DNA from: Chlamydomonas sphaeroides
Lineage: Eukaryota > Chlorophyta > Chlorophyceae > Chlamydomonadales > Chlamydomonadaceae
Assembly: GCA_001662425.1 (NCBI GenBank)
Contig: BDDC01000177.1
Location: 31,966 to 92,592, forward strand
Direction of reading: 5' to 3'
DNA length: 60,627 bases
Shown: piece by piece, positions 56,801-60,627 of the stretch
How positions within the stretch are numbered: the first letter of the stretch is position 1
How the letters are laid out: each line of letters starts with the position of its first letter
Position numbers and translations under genes: made by a program
The notes under the pieces: generated by a model
The model's database searches: none
Told to the model about the DNA's origin: nothing
The model's input: the letters and a program-made list of their open reading frames with translations, nothing else

Positions 56801-57649
56801 AGGTGGCGCCCCCCGATGCGGCCTCCCTGGCGGACCAGCTGGACCAGCACCTAGTCATCAGCTCGGGCGGCGTGGCGACGGCAGCGGCGGGAGGAGCGAC
56901 GGCGGCGGCGGCGGTGTCGCCGCCGGCCGCGGAGCAGGAGGGGTCGCCGATGGGGCGAGACGGCGGCGACGGCGGCCGGGGCTGGCGTCAGGTGCGTCGG
57001 CGGGGACTGCGAGTGAGCGAGCTGTGCCAAGCTGGTTGCAATGTGCCTGACATGAGTTGAGAGAGGCGTTGCGGGCGACCGCGTTGCAACACGCACGGCA
57101 CCACACGCACGACACCACCACCCTCGTTAATCCCTCGGCTCGCCTGCACACGTGGCGGCTGAGTTTCATAAAGGGTGCACATCACAACCCACGAAGAGAA
57201 TCGCTAACAACACTAGGCCTCGCGCCGTTGAGTGTGGTTTGATAGTAGCTCTTCGACAGCTCCACAACACTGTCACAAAGCACCGCACCACTCTCAGTCA
57301 CCTGCCACGTCGCTACGCTAGCAGGCTCGTGCTAACTACTGCTCATCACACGAACGCCATGCGCATTGCCGCCTCGCCCCACCCAACGTCATGCTCCGCC
57401 ACCCGTTCATGATTGCAGGGCGATGGAGGCGGCGGCTGGGGCGGCAGGGGCAGGGGTCGCGGCCAAGGCCGCGACGGCGGCGGCGGCGGGCGATGGGGCA
57501 ACGGCGGCGGCGGCGGCCGGTGGGGCAATGGCGGTGGCCGAGGCGGCGGCCGCGGGGGGCGTGGTCGCGACGGTGGCGGCGGCCGCGGAAAGCGCCAGGC
57601 CGAGGGAGGCAGCGGAGGGTCCCCAGCCAGCAAGCGGCAGGCGCAGTAG
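53874..57649 (+). CDS. TRM6: tRNA (adenine-58-N1) methyltransferase non-catalytic subunit TRM6, with RGG tail
   Basis: TRM6 pairs with the catalytic TRM61 to make m1A58 in the T-loop of tRNAs, including initiator tRNA-Met. The start exon (MSCTGAICEGDHLVLDVNGE) runs to 53968 and joins in phase to NIRVGKYSVPAAPLVGAPYG (near 54134-54247). Further exons: PPADEITRVTDTERDNSNLN and KLTQQEIEELKRSGK; then EALCSNSATFNQKTEFSQDK and the family signature KYLTYLTVRRPTARLLLQ (about 54642-54795); AYADKAPERVWHLRHDTLA (54962-55058); VLVAEQCMGVLAAAAVERMG (55487-55588); LNLTPQQRSVLFAASASAM; a long exon (about 55954-56490) with an Ala/Glu/Gly insert before FIPRPEQLASVVASGFDSCL; and SWLRPYQVLPSRTHPHMTCS. The final exon (57419-57649) is in phase and encodes an unusual Gly/Arg-rich RGG tail ending PASKRQAQ. 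Rossmann-fold catalytic motifs are degenerate, as expected for this subunit. Nuclear. Confidence 0.93.
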
Positions 57650-57790
57650 ACCTTTCACGTTAGGGCTGTTTTCCTGCCATGTCATGGTGCGGGTCGCGTG
57701 TGGACCGAGTCCCAATTGGGAAGCAGTTGTTGGTTGAGTCGTTGTTGCAACGACGAGGTGTCGTTGTCCTCACTTCACGCTGCTTCCAAC

Positions 57791-58781
57791 TCATAGCGCC
57801 AGCGCCAGCCAGGCGGCCATGAGTGTCATGCCCCTGTGGCAAGCAAAGCGGCGTGTGTACATGTACAGGTCAGGCACGATGCTACTTCATAGACGAGGTG
57901 GAGGTGGGCTGGTGCACATTGCAGCGGCGCCAACGGTGGCCACGTGAAAGCCTGCAGGGGCTCGAGCTGATTACGTAGCACGGTGACAGCCGGCACTACG
58001 ACATGTAATGCCGTCCGTGCTTCCTCTCCAATTGTCGACACGATCACTTCGCTGGCCTCGCGCGGGTTCGCCCGACGCCGTGCTTACCCCATGGGCGCGA
58101 ACTTTGCCCAGGGCTGCTTGCTCTGCGTTAGCGCCACCGCGTAGCAGCTGCCGGAGAAGAGCGCCATGCCCACCACCGTGAGGCCCCCCACCAGACCCGG
58201 CCGCCTGCGGCAGCGCGGAGGCAGACGAGGCAAGAGGCCAATAGGCGAGGGCTCAGCAGCATGCCCTGGCCATCCCCAGCGGCCGAGCTGCAGGGCGCAC
58301 GCACACAGCCTGTGGCAGCAGTGACCCTCCCCTCTCTGTTCCTCTCCTCGCATCCTTACAGGTTACAGATATTCCTACTTAGACTTCGTTATAGCTTATC
58401 ATTATCCTTCTGGTTGTAATTGGAGACCCTCCCTCGGGAGGCCGTGGGAGTCAGGGAGTCCTGCCGCCGCGGCCGCACCTCGTGCTGGGCGCGATAGCGA
58501 GCAGCAGGCTGTGCACCAGGTGGTAGTGGTTGGCCCGGCGGAACACCTCGGCAAAGTAGGCGTCCTGCGGGGAAGCGGGTCAGCGTGTTGGGTAGGGTTC
58601 GGTGCGAGGTGCGTCACGCCCGAGCGGCCCTCTTTTCGCGCTCAGTCCCTGGCGGGCCGCCGAGGCGAAGACTGACCTCGGGCTTGAAGCCGTGAGCTCC
58701 GTACGCGCCAAGGCCGATTGCTGTCGCGCCCGAGACGGCTGCGACGCGAAACCAGATGCTGCCGGACTGGAAAGCCAACAT
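57791..58781 (-). CDS. TMEM256/DUF423 family small membrane protein, complete, four exons
   Basis: Small polytopic membrane protein related to animal TMEM256 and bacterial DUF423 (YgdD/YwdK) proteins, whose biochemical function is not established. Exons: 58677-58781, 58479-58564, 58088-58204, 57791-57833. All are GT-AG with matching phases and give 351 nt and 116 residues, the family length. Motifs: GSIWFRVAAVSGATAIGLGA followed by YGAHGFKPE (the hallmark GAxGAHG); AEVFRRANHYHLVHSLLLAI; RRPGLVGGLTVVGMALFSGS followed by CYAVALTQ; and the end FAPMGGMTLMAAWLALAL, with four hydrophobic segments. Only 141 bases separate its stop from that of TRM6 on the other strand. There is no cleavable targeting peptide beyond the first helix; membrane location is inferred, and the compartment (mitochondrion, plastid or other) is unknown. 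Confidence 0.92.
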
Positions 58782-59611
58782 GGCGCTTTCAGCTATTGAA
58801 CGCTGACGGCGTCGTGCTGGCCGAGCGCGGTTGAGTGTGGACGGCTCTATCGTGCTGTGCAGCGCAGCTGCGATTGCCGATCGACGCAGGGATGGTACCG
58901 TGCTTCACGATTGCAATACTGATGGCAGTATCTGCCTGAGCGCGAATTATTTGTGTCTGCCTGGCACGGTGCGCATTGGCAAAGCCATACACCGGCTCCC
59001 CTCGGCTCCCCGATTGAACACCTCTCCCCTGCACCCTCCTGCACACCTCTTGCACCTTGCACATACGCGCACAAACCTCCCCAGCTGCGCATGGGTGCAT
59101 GGCTCGCCCCCAAAAGAGGCCACCCAGACCAGAAGCAAATAGTCGGTCATTATGCGGTTGTCGCCGGGGTATTTGAGGGGTCTCGGGCACACCGACAACC
59201 GTGCCCGCTCCCCACGGGCCGGACTTTGCCGCCCTAACTGCCTATAACGGCAGGAATGCATATCTCAACGCACGCCGCCGCTGCTGCCGCTCTCGCTGTG
59301 TCGCGGCCGCTTGCGGCGGCCGCTACCACCCCCTCCGCCTCCGCCGCCCGGCCCATCGCCGCCTGGCCCATCGCCGCCGCCAGCAGGGGTTAGGCAGGCC
59401 GTTAGGCATGGGTCCCCTCCGGAGCGCTTTCGACGTGATTGCAAAGGCTTCCGCCCCGTTTCCTACGGGACGGGGCAAGCCAACGTCACCTGCCGTCACA
59501 CCCAACACACCCGCGCTGCACCTGCAAACATCCTCGCCACCTGCAACAGTGTCGGCCAGGCCCTGCTAGTGGAAACCCCAACTCCATCCGCTTTCCACTG
59601 CCCGCCGTCCC
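58782..59611. other. Intergenic region with dispersed repeat copy C
   Basis: Promoter side of the TMEM256-like gene and 3' flank of the right-hand LRR gene, both on the minus strand. It contains repeat copy C (59072-59187) and a (GCC)-rich segment near 59312-59395. No supported coding exon. Confidence 0.5.
59072..59187 (+). repeat. Dispersed repeat, copy C
   Basis: ACAAACCTCCCCAGCTGCGC, then GGGTGCATGGCTCGCCCCC and AAAAGAGGCCACCCAGACCA, then AGTCGGTCATTATGCGGTTG and a diverging end (TATTTGAGGGGTCTC) that still matches copy A. This is the best preserved of the three copies. Confidence 0.8.
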
Positions 59612-60627
59612 TCAGTCCGCGCCGCCCTGCAGCACCTCAATCGTCACCTCGGGCCGCTGTGCCCGCAGGCTGGGCCGGATGTGGTCCAGCACATCCTCAG
59701 CCAGCGTGTCGTCGGAACGAGCCTTGTGCAGGCCCTGCGGCCAAAGGGGCGGGGGCACGGCTTGTTGGAATTACGAGACACGCAAACGCTTGTTTGACTC
59801 GGGTCGAGGCAAAGGCCCTGCGCGCAAGGGGGCCCGCATAGGCCGCACCGCAGCAGCGGGAGGTTGGCACCGCGGCCCGGCCGGACCCTGCGCGAACCGC
59901 CTCGCCCATGGCGGTAAGCACACGGGCGCGGACCCCATGTACACCACAACGTTGATGCATACGTCATCCACGCACGCATCTGAGCCACGCAGCAGCGCTG
60001 CCAGTGTGACCCCGGGGCCCCCCGCAGCGCGACGTACCAAATGGCGGAAGCAGGCGGGCGCGGCGCGGCCAAACTCCAGCAGCGCCTGCGCGGGCGCCAG
60101 CACCGCGTTGTAGGTGGAGCCGGCCTTGAGCGACAGCCCCAGCGTCACCAGCCGCGGCAGCCGCGCCAGCGCCGGCAACGACTGTGTGGGCACCGCGCAG
60201 CGCCGCCGCACTCGGATGTGCAGCTCCTGGAGGGGGCAGGGCGAGGGGGAAAGGGGTAACGGGGGGGAGGCACAAGGTGAGGTGCCGTGGGCTGAGCGCG
60301 CAGGAGCCAGGCCAGAAAGGCGGCGGCCCACAGGGGCAGCTGCTCCCCTGCGCGGCGGCGCGGCGCGGCGCGCCGGCGAGTGCCGCCGCCCCCTGCGGCC
60401 CGCCGCCGCCCCTGCGGCGCGCCGCTCACCGTGAGGCCTGTGAGATGCTCCGCCAGCGCTGCGACGTCCCGCTCGTCCAGCTGCACCTGCGGCAGGGCAG
60501 CGCCCGCGACAGCCGCGGGACGGGGCGCAGCGTGTTGCGGTGAGGCCAAGCCAGCGCCGTCCGGCCCGGCCCGGCCCGGCCCGGCCCGGCCCGGCCCCTC
60601 CCCTCCCCTCCCCTCCCCTCCCCTCCC
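59612..60627 (-). CDS. LRR-like protein, 3' part only (gene runs off the right edge)
   Basis: Minus-strand exons: near 60432-60490 (VQLDERDVAALAEHLTGLTV); about 59945-60228 (ELHIRVRRRCAVPTQSLPAL, then RLPRLVTLGLSLKAGSTYNA, LLRGSDACVDDVCINVVVYM); and the last exon 59612 to about 59735 (GLHKARSDDTLAEDVLDHIR, RPEVTIEVLQGGAD, stop TGA). The pattern of short Leu/Val strands followed by helices with L..L.LS.K resembles the divergent LRR proteins common in volvocine algae and the gene at the left of this window, but no repeat unit is clean. The 5' part and start lie outside. The donor after VVYMG is weak, so that boundary is uncertain. Confidence 0.5.
60558..60627. repeat. (CCCGG)n and (CCCTC)n microsatellites at the window edge
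   Basis: Six or more CCCGG pentamers are followed directly by CCCTC pentamers running to the last base. They are probably intronic in the truncated LRR-like gene, and the array continues beyond the window. Confidence 0.95.

Overview
The window looks like nuclear DNA of a volvocine-type green alga (Chlamydomonas relatives). It is very GC-rich. Genes are cut into many short exons by introns of a few hundred bases with GTGAGT/GTGCGT/GTGGGT-type donors and CAG acceptors. Introns carry G/C-rich minisatellites, proteins are full of Ala/Gly/Pro/Gln low-complexity runs, and several 3' flanks carry TGTAA, the usual Chlamydomonas polyadenylation signal. No bacterial, viral or organellar gene was seen, and no CRISPR array, rRNA or tRNA. 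One assembly gap (389 N) lies inside a coding exon. All gene models were spliced by eye; donor, acceptor and phase were checked where stated, other boundaries are approximate.

Layout from left to right: (1) a DHHC-type protein S-acyltransferase (minus, runs off the left edge); (2) acireductone dioxygenase of methionine salvage (plus), divergent from gene 1; (3) a leucine-rich-repeat protein (minus) with an in-frame TAG; (4) a secretory-pathway protein resembling the DUF3431 family (minus); (5) a coiled-coil protein of about 1,900 residues (minus) with a sequence gap in its last exon and one GC-AG intron; (6) an mTERF-family organellar nucleic-acid-binding protein (plus); (7) a 10.8-kb single-pass receptor-like protein kinase (plus) with very large insertions in the kinase domain; (8) the nucleoporin Nup54 (plus); (9) a DWNN/zinc-knuckle protein of the RBBP6/Mpe1 family with an SR/RE-rich tail but no visible RING (minus); (10) TRM6, the non-catalytic subunit of tRNA m1A58 methyltransferase, with an RGG tail (plus), divergent from gene 9; (11) a 116-residue TMEM256/DUF423 membrane protein (minus), convergent with gene 10; (12) the 3' part of a second LRR-like gene (minus, runs off the right edge).

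The genes do not form one pathway. This is an ordinary euchromatic stretch of housekeeping and lineage-specific genes. Two divergent pairs (DHHC/ARD and DWNN/TRM6) share intergenic promoters of about 450 bp. The most unusual items are the kinase with a split, insertion-bloated catalytic domain, the RING-less DWNN protein, the RGG-tailed TRM6, and a short dispersed repeat with three copies in the intergenic DNA.
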